DNA from: Lycium barbarum
Taxonomy: Eukaryota > Streptophyta > Magnoliopsida > Solanales > Solanaceae
Assembly (NCBI RefSeq): GCF_019175385.1
Contig: NC_083347.1
Location: 123,450,124-123,514,123, forward strand
Length of the DNA stretch: 64,000 bases
Direction: 5' to 3'
Part shown: positions 11,130-23,759 of the stretch, piece by piece
Position numbering within the stretch: position 1 is the first letter of the stretch
Layout of the letters: every line of letters begins with the position of its first letter
The notes under the pieces: generated by a model
Told to the model about the DNA's origin: nothing
Databases searched by the model: none
What the model saw: the letters and a program-made list of their open reading frames with translations, nothing else
Translations under genes and position numbers: made by a program

Positions 11130-11354
11130 TTTTGTTTGACTTTTTACTCTGTTTTTTGTTGAGGAAGAAGGTCGTTTATAGGGAGATTGAAAGTTTGTTT
11201 TATTTGTTAGAAAAATGGAATCATATCACATGGATGGAACTTTAATATATCAACATGATTTGTTGTGTTGACATCATAGAACTGATTGTTATTTTTGTGG
11301 TTGCAAGTGTTGCTACTATTGTAAGGTGATAGTTGATGTGATTTATGACAATTA

Positions 11355-11788
11355 AGGGTAGTTTGGTACGCTGTACTAATCAAAATAGTCCTTATATTAA
11401 AATTTAGTCCATCCAAAATAATGTTTGGTTAATTCAATGTAATCATACCTAATACATGGATTACTTATACATCATAGGGAGGCTTATTTAATACCGAGGA
11501 AACCAAGGGATTACTTATACCAGGTTTAACTATACCTGGATAAGACCCCTAAAATGACTGAACTAACCCTCAAACCCTTTTCCCAATTACATGAAATAAA
11601 AAATCTCACAAATATTTAATGGTATAATTGTAAAGAAGATTTTGTATAGTTTTAAACCAAACACAAACTTAGATTATACATTGCACTCTAATTTTTAATA
11701 CAATGAACCCTTGATAAAAAATAGTCTCAGCATTACTAATACCTGCATTACTAATCCCTAATTACTTGTCTTCGTATCGAACGATCCC
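11355..11788. mobile_element. Tourist-like MITE (larger)
   Basis: Inverted ends AGGGTAGTTTGGTACG and AGGGATCGTTCGATACG, flanked by TTA (11352-11354 and 11789-11791). Non-coding. Homologous to about 48113-48549, where the right flank has changed to CTA. Confidence 0.62.
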
Positions 11789-11830
11789 TTAATGTTGGTT
11801 TGGATATTGCTAAAGAATGGACTATACTTG

Positions 11831-11988
11831 CATGGATTAGTAATGTTGGTTTCAAGTGTCATTTTCATGGGTAACATCTAACCTAACATTTGTAGAAAAC
11901 TATATCTTGCATGGATTAGTAATGTTGGTTTCAAGTGTCATTTTCATGGGTAACATCTAACCTAACATTTGTAGAAACAAAATTTCAA
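11831..11988. repeat. 79-bp tandem duplication
   Basis: CATGGATTAGTAATGTTGG starts at 11831 and again at 11910, with nearly identical units ending ...CATTTGTAGAAA. The same duplication is at 48592-48749, so it predates the block duplication. Confidence 0.85.
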
Positions 11989-12205
11989 AAATCATGAATA
12001 ACGAATAATTAAATAATGAGTAAAGTGAAAAATGTAGTACCTGATTTTACCACCTTCTTTGTTAATCATTGCTGAAGTTGACATATTCATGAGATACTGC
12101 AAAGAAGTTTTACGTCTACCACCAAATGGTTCCGTCTTCGATTACACAACACTTCCTGCTTACTTGGAATTTTCTCAACAATCTATAATTAAGTCTTAGA
12201 ACAAA

Positions 12206-12491
12206 GGCATAATACATAAATAGGGCCTCAAATTTAGCTTCATTTTTAAAGTATGTTCTTCAACTTTAGGTGTGCACAAGTAGTCACCTCAACTTGTAAA
12301 AAGTTGAACACGCAAACATAAATACTGACGTGACACATAAATTTTGGAGGTGTCTAGATGATCATTTTGTAAGTTAAAGTGTTCAACTGACAAAATGGAG
12401 ACAAGTTGACGTGTCTACTTGTGCTCACCAAAGTTTTAGGGCATACTTAAATAATGAGATCAAGTTTGAGGGCCTATTTATGTATTATGTC
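12206..12491. mobile_element. Mutator-like MITE
   Basis: Terminal inverted repeats GGCATAATACATAAATAGG and GACATAATACATAAATAGG. Flanks TAGAACAAA (12197-12205) and TAGAATAAA (12492-12500) form a 9-bp target duplication with one change. 286 bp, non-coding. Confidence 0.84.
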
Positions 12492-12499
12492 TAGAATAA

Positions 12500-12968
12500 A
12501 ATGCAAGAGAAGAACATAAATTTGAAGTCTTGGACCGCTAATGCTAAGTGTAAAATTGTACTTACTAAACAAATCTTCTCAATATTCCTACAAATTTGTT
12601 TGGTTGCGTGCAATACACAGCTTTGAATATCAGGGGACAGGTGATCATCGCTTCTCATTCGAGCCTTCCCTACTCTCTGTAATGTATTAGCTGATTTCTT
12701 TCTTTATTAGGTTAAAATTTTCCTCTAAATGTTCTGCTTTCTATCCAGGATCAAAGAATATATGGCTTAATTGTATTGATATCAATCTACATACTGCAGG
12801 AAAAGTTCTGGGGTGTATGTAGCACTACAGGTGGGGGTTCAATTGAACCCATAACTTTTAATGCGGAGCATAAATATATGTGTAAAAAATTATTAAATTG
12901 CAATAAATCGTACACATGAACCGATAACTCTTAAAATACTATGGTAATGAGTTCAACCCTAAAAATCT
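12500..12968. other. Noncoding spacer
   Basis: No coding or RNA feature recognised. Alignable with 49262-49695, apart from a roughly 50-base stretch near 12880-12930 missing from the other copy. Confidence 0.4.
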
Positions 12969-15900
12969 TTTGGAATGCCAAAAATGCTTATTTTTAAAAA
13001 GTGAAGTGTTTTGTCAAGCTTTTGTGAGAAAATAAGTGTTTCTCAGGATTAGCAGAAGGCAGAAGCAATCTGTCACGCCCCGAACCATGGCCTGGACGTA
13101 ACACGGCACTCGGTGCCTGACTGCATGTGACCGAGCGAACCACATGGCTTGCTAAATCATCATGATACATAACATAAGCGGAATATAACGTGAATGTATG
13201 ATGAGCCTTTATAAAACATGGTAAGTCATAATACTTAATAAAATACTCGTTTAAACATGAGAGAGCCAAAATGGCTATACGACTCCAAATGTCTGACATG
13301 ACATAACTGACTTGTCTAGTCTATGAAACCTCTATCATGAGTCTGACTGGAAAACATACTTACTGGGACAAGGCCCCCAGCATACCTTTACATGCAAAAC
13401 TAAATAAAGAAATACAATGTCTAAACCCCGAATGAGATGGGGCTCACCAATAAGCTGGTACGTGCAAATCCTAATGAGCAGAAGCGTCGTCCTGTAAATC
13501 CGTACCTGCATCGTGAAATGCAGGTCCCCGGGCAATAAAAGGGGACGTCAGCACATTTAATGTACTGGTATGTAAAGTAACCGAAAGAAACAACATGGAA
13601 CATGGAATAACATGATAAGAACTGAAACTGAAAACCTGGACATGAACATGAGCATGTGTACATACGTATATATATAACATAAGTAAAAACATGATAAGTA
13701 GGGAGAGCATTTTATAAACCGACACATGATATCACCACGTGGATACGTGGAGTCTGGTACCTCGCCGGACCAGCAGAGCCCCTATACCTCGCCAGGGTAT
13801 AAGGTGGTAACGTACCTGATGGATCCATTCAGTGTAAAATTAAGGTATCGTCCTAACAAGGCGGAGCGATCCTTGTCCTATGGTGGCTACATAGTTTCAG
13901 GCTATCTGAGCCTTCTCGGTAATTCGTGCAACTCCCAAAAACATTAACATAATATAGTTGGCTAAGAAGCCCATGATTTTCGTGAATTAACTTGTACTTA
14001 TCTTGTAATAATGATTTCACGAAATAACTTATAAACATGGTTTCATGAAATAGCTTGTAAACATATTCTTGATTCATGAGTAATAACAATAGGTCATAAT
14101 CATATATGTGTAATTGACTTGAAAACATGGTTGTAACTTGCAAAATAAAATCATAAGTTTCATATGAACATAATGAGAACACATGAGGAAGAATTCATGA
14201 TTCATGGATTAAGCTGGGATTCCTAATATCCGTAATGGAAGAGTAGGAATACAATCATAGATACAAAATTCACGTACATACATACATAATTTCGGGCTAC
14301 CAATATGTTGGGTTTAATGCCCTAGGATTCGAACTTCATGGATTTTACGAAACGGATCATGGGGAAGAACGTAGAGATTCCCACATGTGGATGGAAGTTC
14401 TACATACCTTAACTTCCCGCTTTTGAGCGTATCACAATGTCCTTCAATCCCTTCAACTTCAATCTATAGCAATACAGGTCATAGGGATTCTATATTAGCA
14501 ACAATATTCATGCTTTGTTCATCTAAGCATTTTATCAAACACTTGGTGGGTATGAAGCTCTATAACCCTCATTAATGATGTTTTCTTCACCCAATCCCCA
14601 TTCTATTACTTCTAACTACTTCTACAATCTCAATTAGATGTAATTAACATCATTCTTCATCACCCATATGAATACAACAATCCCAAGTCAACAATCCAAC
14701 AACTCTAGCACAGTTCATATAATTCTCTCTATCAAACCCATTTATTTTTCTTCCAAGAATTCATCAATTCACAACTATAAATGATTAGGGAGTAGAAACA
14801 TTACCTTTTATGAGTAGTCACCACAAAATCAACATCCCCAAGTTCGATCTTTAGCTTAGAATGACGGCAACAACTTGTACTACACTTTATCCTTCACGAG
14901 CCTCGGGATTCGGGGCCTTAAACTTGGTTGATTCTCTACTTTATCTCTCTAACTCTCCTCTCTCTCACTTTCTCTCTCTAAGATCTGAAATTATGGGAAA
15001 AATAGGCTGCTAGGGTTGACATTTCCCTTAAATACCAAGGGGAAATGGGTTTGACCCAACTTGGAAACGGGTTGGGACCTTTCTATCTTAAAACGTCCAT
15101 ATCTCCCTATCCCGATGTCACCTGTGAACCCACAACCTATGGTTGGAAAGGTATTTCAATTATCTACAACTTTCATTCTTTGAGTTTTCCCAAATTCCCA
15201 ATTTATGATAGGGTTATGGCCTCCCGAAGTCAGGTGACCCGAAACGTACTTACGGACCAAGATACGGTCACTGTTACGGTCCCGTAACACGAAGTATGGA
15301 CCGTAACTTGGTACCGTACCTTGGTGAAAATTTCCAGTGAGGTTCTGGAAATTTTTGGTGTGTTACGGTCCACTGTTACGGTCCGTAACACGTGTTACGG
15401 TCCGTAACGTCACCGTTACGCTGGCAGAACTTCCAGCGAACAGTCTTCAGTAAAATGGGCATAACTCTTTGCACAGATGCCCGTTTGACCCCCATAATAT
15501 ACCGTTGGAAAGATATTTCAAAGGGCTACAACTGTCATCAAGGAAGTGTTCCCAAATTACAAATTAATAATGGGGTTATGGTCGTTGGAAGTAAGACCTT
15601 CTATAAACTCACTTGCAAACATGCCCCGTAGAGTGGTTTTCAACTTTGCTTTGCCCAAAGACTCTTCTCATGTCTTGATTGGGTTTCAAACACCATTTAT
15701 ACACTACTCAAATTGGGTTCATTATTCCCCCATCTTATAAGACAAATCTTAACCCGGATGTACGAGGTGTTACACAATCACTTTTTTGAAAAGCACTTTT
15801 AAGAAATACACTTAGAAACATTTTTTAAAAGTTTGGTCAAACACGAATCGTTGTCCAAAAGTGTTTTTTAAATTAATTGACTAAACACAAATTGCTTCTC

Positions 15901-15982
15901 ACCAAAGTATTTTTCTAAAAAGTATTTTTGGAAAAAGCACTTTTCAAAATACGTTGATTTTAGAAGCTTAGCCAAACAAGCT
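12969..15982. mobile_element. TGTTTGGCCAA-family MITE split by the solo LTR
   Basis: The left part (12969-13070, with GTTTTGTCAAGCTTTTGTGA) and the right part (15775-15982, ending TTAGCCAAACAAGC) are the two halves of one MITE; the LTR 13071-15774 lies between them. The unbroken MITE is at 49697-50000. Confidence 0.75.
13071..15774 (-). mobile_element. Solo LTR (family A relative), inserted inside a MITE
   Basis: Runs TGTCACGCCCCG...CGAGGTGTTACA, the reverse orientation of 264-2825, with the target duplication CAATC at 13066-13070 and 15775-15779. The paralogous empty site GCAATCAC is at 49788-49795. About the first 1.1 kb matches family A in reverse complement; the rest is more diverged, with a palindrome cluster based on TTACGGTCCGTAA (15255-15420). 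Confidence 0.88.
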
Positions 15983-16492
15983 ATAAATCTCTCCTTCCTT
16001 GTTAATTTATGCAATGTTTTTCGTTTTTCAAAATTCAAATATGCGAACTTTGATCAATATTTTGAAATGCGTGTTTTCATCATATTGACATGAGAATAAG
16101 TAATTTATGATACTTATCGTACAGGTTTTGAATATCCAAAATTTTAATTTTAAAATATTAAGTTGATCTAATTTAATTTTAAGGAAGTGATATATTTTAA
16201 GTGGTTATTAAAGCTAATGCATATAATTAAATGAAGTGACATATTTTAAGTGGTTAACTTATCTACGTAATGAGCATTTGAAAACATGCGCAAAAACTTT
16301 TTCGAAATTTGAGCCAAAAGTATCTGATATAAACACTTTTTCATGTGTTCATATACTCAATCGGAACATGTCATAATTCGAATGTCTAAATAAAATCTAC
16401 TGACAAATTTAAGGGGTTATCAATATATTAGCCTAAAAACATCATCACGATCAAGTAAGAATCCTAAATGGACATCTATAATTGAATAAATG
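15983..16492. other. Noncoding spacer, conserved in three places
   Basis: AT-rich, no gene. Near-identical to 28901-29410 and close to 50001-50508. Includes a short direct repeat of ACATATTTTAAGTGGTTA. Confidence 0.45.
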
Positions 16493-16860
16493 GAAAAGGA
16501 CATAATTACCCTCGAACTATTCGAAATAAAGCAAATATACCCTCCATTTGATTTTGTTACCAAAACAGCCCTTTCCGTCTAACACAAGGACCACAAATAC
16601 CCTCACTTTTAACGGCTCGCCACGACATCTAACTAAGCAGTCTGATTGGGTAAAAAATGTGATATGGCTTTCCAACTAGGTAGTCCAACTTGGCTGGAAA
16701 ATTTATGTGTCACGCCAACATTTGTGTTTACCTGTTCAACTTTAAATAACTTGAGGTGCCTACTTATGCACACTCAAAGTTGGAAGGCATACTTGTCAGC
16801 TGAGGCCAAGTTTGAGGGCTTGTTTATGTATTTCGCGTATCGAAAAATCTCACTTTGACA
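16493..16860. mobile_element. Degenerate DNA-element remnants
   Basis: Begins GGAAAAGGACATAATTACCC, the same end as the element at 50509-51115, and continues with a stretch homologous in reverse to 51115-50990. It is followed by a diverged half of the GGCATAATACATAAATAGG-type MITE (TTTGAGGGCTTGTTTATG at about 16811). Duplicated at 29411-29776. Confidence 0.45.
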
Positions 16861-18060
16861 ATAAAGTGCTCCCTTCCAAAGACGCCTTACCACCCCACCA
16901 CTTAAGTCATAAGCGTCACTAACCAACAAAAAATTACAAGGAAGGAAGAGTAAACTTACATGTTTCTCCTTTTGATGTAATCTCAGCATTCTCCCCCATG
17001 GTGAGGCAAGGGAAAAAACAAGTAGCCACACCTTCAAACAATCAAGAATATTTAGCAAATTAAAAAGAAAGATGTTTTAATTTATTTAAGAAAAATGAAA
17101 TTTGCAATGATGAAACACACACACAAAAAAAAAACATACAGTTGATGGGATCATCAAAGCAATCACAAAGACCGCTTGATCATTGCATCTCTGTTAAATT
17201 TGCTGTTGATGGCATCTTGCAAAGCAAAAAAAACAATGTAAGATATTTTTTAGCGGTATCCTGTTTTTATATATTAAGATAAGAAGGTTTAATTAATTTA
17301 GGTCAAGATTTAATGACATCTAATTGATTAAGCTACATTTCTACCCATATCTATTCTTATGGGTGAACCAAACCGTTGAGCTCTGCCACAATTAATAAGG
17401 ATTAAGGAGCTATAGCCAACTGTATGAAGGATTATTCAAATGAAACTAAAGAGTGTACAGACACAATACACTTTATCCCTTGTAGGTTAGGTAAGAATTT
17501 AATTTTTTTTGGTTATCTCCTGAACTTCATGCCAATTACAAACATCACATAAAATGAAATGGAAGGAATAATCCAATTTCTGATCGTATTAGATATTGTA
17601 ATGGCTCTATGGGGGACAACCAGGACTAGAGAGAGTAGGGTAGGTTTACATTAATGATCACTTTCTCTATTTTAATTTATGTGACACTACTTTATTATTA
17701 ATCAGTTCTAAAAATATTGACACACTTTTGAATTTGGAAACAATCAACGTTATACGTACACTTGTCATTTATCCTGGATGAGAAATTTTTATGGCCACAC
17801 AGATATTACGATGCATGTTTAAGGCCACAATATTGAATATAAAGTGTATTGTGCATTTGAATGAAACTAAAGATTTTGCACAATATTGAAGAGCACTAGG
17901 AATCTTGAAGTTACTTCTTGAAAGATTGATGTTGATGATCTAGATCCTCTAAACATTCTACTGATGTTTTGGTGTAGTTTATTTTGTTGTCACAAATAAT
18001 ATACACTTGCAGCTGTTATATGTGGTGCCTTTATACTGTAAAATGTTATTGCTGGAGTCA
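16861..18060. other. 3' intergenic region of CslG copy 2
   Basis: No convincing gene. The 94- and 70-residue frames in it are repeated in the duplicate (29776-30980) but lack codon bias or recognisable domains. Confidence 0.45.
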
Positions 18061-18470
18061 GAGGCGGATCCAAGTATTAGAACATTATGAATTCAAATTC
18101 GGAATTCTATTACAATCCATTTGATAATTGGTGGAGCCAGAGGCGGATCCCTACAGTTTATGTATACATAAATGTCTATCACTAAAAGAGTTAGAAATGA
18201 CACACATTATATCGAGGTGAAAAGAGATTGTGAATGCGACATTGTTCATACATGGGCTTCTCTGATACGAATGGGCCACTTCAAATAGGTTCATTAATGT
18301 TTAGACTCAGAATACGATAAGCTATATGAACCTTTCTTCTCGCCTTGTATATGCTTCTGAAGTGATAGTATATACACACAGTTAAAATGAGCATTACTAC
18401 GTAAATGAGACAAAACTGAAGTGGAAAATAGAGATCAATAAATATATTGTCTATCCTAAGCTAAATATAT
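18061..18470. other. 3' flank of CslG copy 2
   Basis: Two GAGGCGGATCC motifs (18061 and 18142) mark fragments of a common Solanaceae repeat. No other feature is seen. The position of the missing segment in copy 3 starts at ATGA, 18087-18090. Confidence 0.4.
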
Positions 18471-19267
18471 CATCTTACATAAGAAAAATAGAACCAAGGA
18501 ACAAGAGAGAAAAAGAAAGCAGACTAGACAAGATAGTCACAGAGAGCGGAATGCTTCCTTTGTCTTTCCTCAGTATCATCCCTTCAATTATAGGATAATT
18601 CACCATCAAGATGAAAAATGAGAGGAACACTTGGCCAAAAAAATCACTAAATCTCCCTTCAAAAATCACTTTTCCAATTCCCCAAATGAAGGAAATCATA
18701 TTCAATATGACTAATGTAACCAAAGGGACTATTAGCATCTTAGATGCTTGAAAATCATAAATTCCCATTTGGTATCTCTTCAAGCTTTCATCATCAACAA
18801 CCTTATTTGTTGGCAAAAAACTTGCTTTTCTAAAGCCAATTAACTTCAAGATTGCATCCAAAGTTCCATAGAAATAAGCTGTTATTGACTTTATCATCCA
18901 TACCCTCCACTCATTCCACCATGTTCTCATTGTTCCTCCAGAGTGGACAACATCCCATAAGTACTTGGAAAGTGTTGACAAGAAAAGAAAAGAATATACA
19001 ATGAACCATGGACTTGAGACCTGTGAAAACAATAATAGTTTCTATCAAGTCTATCTTCTAAGAAATAATTGTCTTGGGTAATCAAAAGTTAGAGTTTAAT
19101 TTCTATACACTAACAATATAATGCAAATTTATCACTATCAAGTAACCTAAACAATAATTGCAGGTAGTCATTCAACAGAAGTGGTATTAGTAACCAAGAA
19201 AATAAGACAGGTTACCTGTCACAACATATTAAAATATAGTGATAGTGCAAAAAAAATTATATTGTCA

Positions 19268-19377
19268 ACTATGTTGCTCGAACACTCCAAATTGTCACCA
19301 CAATCATGTTGGATCCTCCATAGATACACTACTTTTGGAGGATCCGGTGGCATATTTAAGAGTCTGAGCAACGTAGA
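19268..19377. mobile_element. Small inverted-repeat MITE in intron 8 of copy 2
   Basis: Ends CTATGTTGCTCGAACACTCC and GAGTCTGAGCAACGTAG are imperfect inverted repeats. The middle has GGATCCTCCA...TGGAGGATCC arms. Such CTATGTTGCTCGGACTC elements are common in Solanaceae. A lone end lies at about 59060-59082. Confidence 0.55.
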
Positions 19378-20054
19378 CTCTCGGTGTATATAAGTTAAAT
19401 CTATTTAGATTTGAATTTAACTTCTATATGCTAACAGTCCAACGAAACTTAGACAGCATTAGATCATACATATTAGAAGATAACCATTGGTACCCATATG
19501 TAAAAAGTGGGGGATTCAGAACTCAGAAAATAAAGAAGCTGGTTACTTGCCACGACACGTTAAAATAAACCGATCGTTTAAATATTTTTGCGCTATGAGC
19601 GTATATAATAAGTTAAATCTTGATAATGATCATATTTTTTCTTACCTTAGGATAAATGGGAATGCCATTTAGGAGACAAAGCTGAGGAATGATAGCTAAA
19701 AACCAAGCTGGGAAGCAAGAGAGCCTGAGTAGCAAGGTAAGCATAACACATGCATTCAACAAGAGGTATTCTTGATTTCAAGCCATAGATGAGTGGACAA
19801 AATCTTGAGAACAAAACTTCAGTTAGACCAGAACTCCATCTTGTGCCTTGAACTAATGTGTCGTTCAAATTTGTTGTAGCACTGCCTAAAAATGCTGGCC
19901 TTGTGGGGTTGTAAAAGACAGATTTCCAGCCTTTGCAATGCAAAATGAAACTTGTGAAGTAGTCTTCCACCACTGAACGGTACATGAATCCTATCTATAT
20001 GTATAATGAAGCCAATCGATCAAAATTAGCACAAATATGATAGAATAAGAGAAG

Positions 20055-20320
20055 TTAATTACTCCCTCCGTTCCATTTTAAGTGGCACTATCTTTTTTAG
20101 TCCGTTTCGAAAACAACACCTTTTTTTTTTACCCCCAATGACATGCTTGTATAGCATAAGAATCCCATACTCCCTCTGTCCCATTTTATGTGATGCACTA
20201 TGCACTGAACATGGAATTTAAGAAAAGACTTTTGAAATTTGTGGTCTAAAAACAAGTCATAGATATATATGTGGGTGGATCATCTCATCAAAGATGAAAT
20301 GAGAAGTTTAAAGTTACATT
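20055..20320. other. CTCCCTC-type MITE fragments in intron 7 of copy 2
   Basis: Two motifs, ACTCCCTCCGTTCCATTTTA (20062) and ACTCCCTCTGTCCCATTTTA (20169), each start a truncated element. Only the second is kept in copy 3 (31031), because the deletion joint lies between them. Confidence 0.5.
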
Positions 20321-20332
20321 GTTTCTAAATAT

Positions 20333-20560
20333 GCACCCAAGGGTGTGACTGTGTGACTTAATGGTTAAGGAAGTGGGTTGAGAACTATGGGTTCTCATGT
20401 TCAAATCCAGCGAGGCGAAAATACTAGGTGGTGTCTTCTTATCTGTCAAAGCCTTGGTGAACAGATTTACCCAGTGCTTGTGCTGATGGGAGGTAGTAGA
20501 TAACCTTGTAATTATGAGATGCGTGCAGGCTGGCCCGGAACCACAGTTATAAAAAAAGTA
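20333..20560 (+). mobile_element. tRNA-derived SINE in intron 7 of copy 2
   Basis: A-box-like TGACTTAATGGTTAAGG and B-box-like GTTCAAATCC, ending in CCACAGTTATAAAAAAA. Perfect 11-bp target duplication TTTCTAAATAT at 20322-20332 and 20561-20571. Solanaceae SINE type (GGTGAACAGATTTACCCAG body). Confidence 0.87.
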
Positions 20561-21934
20561 TTTCTAAATATTGAGAATATGACAGACTAAACAAAATCAT
20601 TCTTTTTAGGACAGAATAGAACAAACTAGACAAAAAGTGCAGAACATAAATTGGAAAAAAGGAAGTAGCATATACATGTTTACAATCATAAACTTCAAAA
20701 GTCTTTCTTTATTTTTTGTGTTTCGTATCCAATCAACTTATGCCACATAAATTGGAAAGGATAGAGTTGATAGAATTGATGATGAACTTGCCTGCTCTCC
20801 CCATTGTGAATCCTGTTCATAGGTGCAAGAGGCTAAAATTTTTGCTTCTTGAATCTTATTGTCAGCAAATTCCTTATGATTAGTGCTTTTAAGAGTATTT
20901 AGGAACTCATTTGAGGGACCAAAACACTTCTTCATCTCACTAAGATCCATATCTGATTAAACAAGTTAAAGAATTGTGATTACTACAGAGTTTATAGGAG
21001 AACTTTTTCAAGGGACAAATTAATGCCCAACAATTTATTAGGGAACATTTTTGTAATTTGAGGAATACCATTGTGTGTAGCATTCCCATATAGAGCCTTC
21101 CTCTTTATATAAAGGCATGAACCAGACAATATAGGTCCTATGAGCCCATCCATCCCTGGCCACTTGAGCTAATATATATATATAGTAACAAATCAAAATC
21201 TTAGTTATACATCAAGTGTTTCATATATATTTACTAGACATTTACAGAGTTTCCACGGATGTTCCCGTCAAAACGTTGTCGGGAATTTGAGATTTCTAAT
21301 GGATATCCGTCGGAAATGTTTCTGACGAGCATATTTTCTGCAAATTCTGTCAATATTTTGTGAAAAAGATGCGTGTTTCTAGCAGAAAATTTGTTATACT
21401 AACTATATATATATATATAACCTTAACTCATTGAACTTTTATCTTATGTAGGTTTGTTACCTGATTATGTGAATATTTTTTTTACACCATCAGTGCATAA
21501 ATAATGTAGAGATATGAATTACTTACCACAAAAATAGCTCTTAAGGCAGAATCATAAATATCTTTCTTGCTAATGTTGTGAAATCTTTGAGGAAACTGGA
21601 CAAAAGCAAGTGAGGGAGAGATTTTGGGATCAAGGTGAAAGCACATTGCTTGTCTAGCTGAAGAAGGATCATTGGAGTGCATATCACAATCCAACATTAG
21701 TATGTAAGGGGAGTTGCTTATTATCCCAGATACTCTAAGCTGCACAAAAAAGAATCATTAATTACACATAGTCACATTTCCAAAAAATTAATAAAAATAA
21801 ATAAGAAAAATAAAACAAGTTAATACTGGAGAAATGTTTATTAGTTTTGCCTCCTGTTTATAATAAAGAGTCTTTATCAAAGGATCATGAAAAAGAAATG
21901 GTCCAAATGTCTTGTGGAGAGAATGATGCACGAA

Positions 21935-22060
21935 ACATCTAGCGTTCACATGGGGTTGGGGGAAGGGCCAAAGCCCACACCCAAGCGGGTGTAATGTAGG
22001 CATGACCTACACTGACACAAGCGTTAGTGACTGTTCCACTGCTCCAACTCGTGATTCTAT
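21935..22060 (-). mobile_element. SINE 3' fragment in intron 4 of copy 2
   Basis: The minus strand reads GGTCATGCCTACATTACACC then CGCTTGGGTGTGGGCTTTGG and CCCTTCCCCCAACCCCATG, the tail region of a common Solanaceae SINE. The tRNA-like head is not clear. Duplicated at 32743-32863. Confidence 0.5.
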
Positions 22061-22149
22061 AGGGAATGATTTGGGAAATCCAAAACCAAAAGTAGTGGCA
22101 TTTGCTAGTAGCAACATAACAGAGGTCTTCATAAACCAAAAAAAAAAAA

Positions 22150-22400
22150 TACTCTCTCTATTTCATTTTATGCGTGTTCGTTTGGCTAGATACGAAGCTT
22201 AAGAATATAAATTTAAAGAAGGCTTTTAAAACTTCTAATCTTAAATATGCATGTCCTGTAATTCCTAAGAGAGCATTATAAAGGGTAAAGCGGGCTGGGA
22301 ATCTTATAATAAAAGATATACTATATATAGTCTAAAAAGTAATTTTTTTTTGACTAATTAAAAAGTAAAGTAAGATACATAAATTGAAACGAGGTAGTAG
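22150..22400. mobile_element. CTCCCTC-type MITE in intron 4 of copy 2
   Basis: Ends ACTCTCTCTATTTCATTTTA and GATACATAAATTGAAACGAG are imperfect inverted repeats. It abuts the 3' edge of exon 4 and is duplicated at 32957-33200. Confidence 0.5.
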
Positions 22401-23759
22401 CTATTCATGAAAAATGTGAAACAGAGTTGTACAAGAACATTGAGAGCTCCAGCTTTGAAATGGTGAGGATGAGAAGGATTTTTCTCCCTTGAAACATAAA
22501 CAAGAGATGGTATTTTAGCTTTGCCATTATTTTTGCCTCCCTGCCCTATTATCTGCAAGACAAGAACATATAGGCAATAATGTTAATAAAAATTTAAGAC
22601 AAAAGGAAAAACAACGTGAAAATTCTGATGAACCAAACATCAATCACTAAAATATAATCTACTAAATAATTATGTTATTATTTAATCCCCGTGTTATAAT
22701 TCCATTATTTAGCTTGTTCACAATCCAAACAAACCTTAAATAGTTTGATGAGACTCATGTTTTGTTTGTTTATAATTATATATGCAATCTCGTGATTTGA
22801 TTCTTATCACTCATGCATAAGAATTTAGGAAATTTTTTGTTCAGATTTGCTGCACGTGACCAAATAAAACACCACATATGTTTTTTTTTTTTTTAATCAC
22901 TTGATCATGAGTCACGAGTATGTATATCAACTTTTTATTATTATTTGATTATGACAAGCTAATATAGTTTGCTAAATATAGCATGTGATATAAAGAAAAT
23001 GTACTTCCATTGAGGGCTTTAGTGAGGCAACTATCCTCCATTTAGAGGTGTTTTTGCTCTATAAATATGAATTGTTACTGAGGATAAGAATAAAAATTTA
23101 TTCGTAGCCGATATTTATGCCAAATTAATGAATGCACGAGATATATATTCTATACATACATTTATTTTCACTTTAATTTTTAATTACTAAGGTGAAAATG
23201 TACCTCAATATTTGGACCAAAGTGTCTTTCCTCTATCCCTCCATTTTCTTGAGCTTTCTTCAACCGCTCCTTGAACACCTCGTACTCTTTCTGCGTACAT
23301 AGATGCGAACTATCAAATGAATTCGACCATTAAGATTTTTAGTATCGATTAGTTATACTTTAAAAAATAATGAGTTCAAATTTAATATTTATTGAAAATT
23401 TTATGATTCCACCTATGTATTTAAACGTCGTGTAAAAAACATTGGGTATCCATAATAAAGAGAAATCAACACTAAAAGTAATGTACTAACCAAATCAAAT
23501 AAAGAGCTAGTGAATTTTTTAGCGCACTAATAAAGAAATAATGTCATTTTTTTTTAAACGGAGAAATAAATGTTACGAAGTGCATTATAAAGCTCCAACT
23601 TTAGTAAACTGTACAAGGTTAAATTATGTTTTTTACTGCATTACTTTCTGCACAAACTTATCATTTCTAAAAGATAATAACAAACCAAATAAAATCCCTA
23701 CTTTTTTAATCAATAACTGACAAAACTCTACTATGTTAAAGTTTTTTACTGCTTGCTTT

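Noticed and set aside
16774..17058. 94-codon minus-strand frame also present at 29692-29976
   Set aside because: Conservation is explained by the recent duplication; it overlaps MITE remnants and has no recognisable domain.
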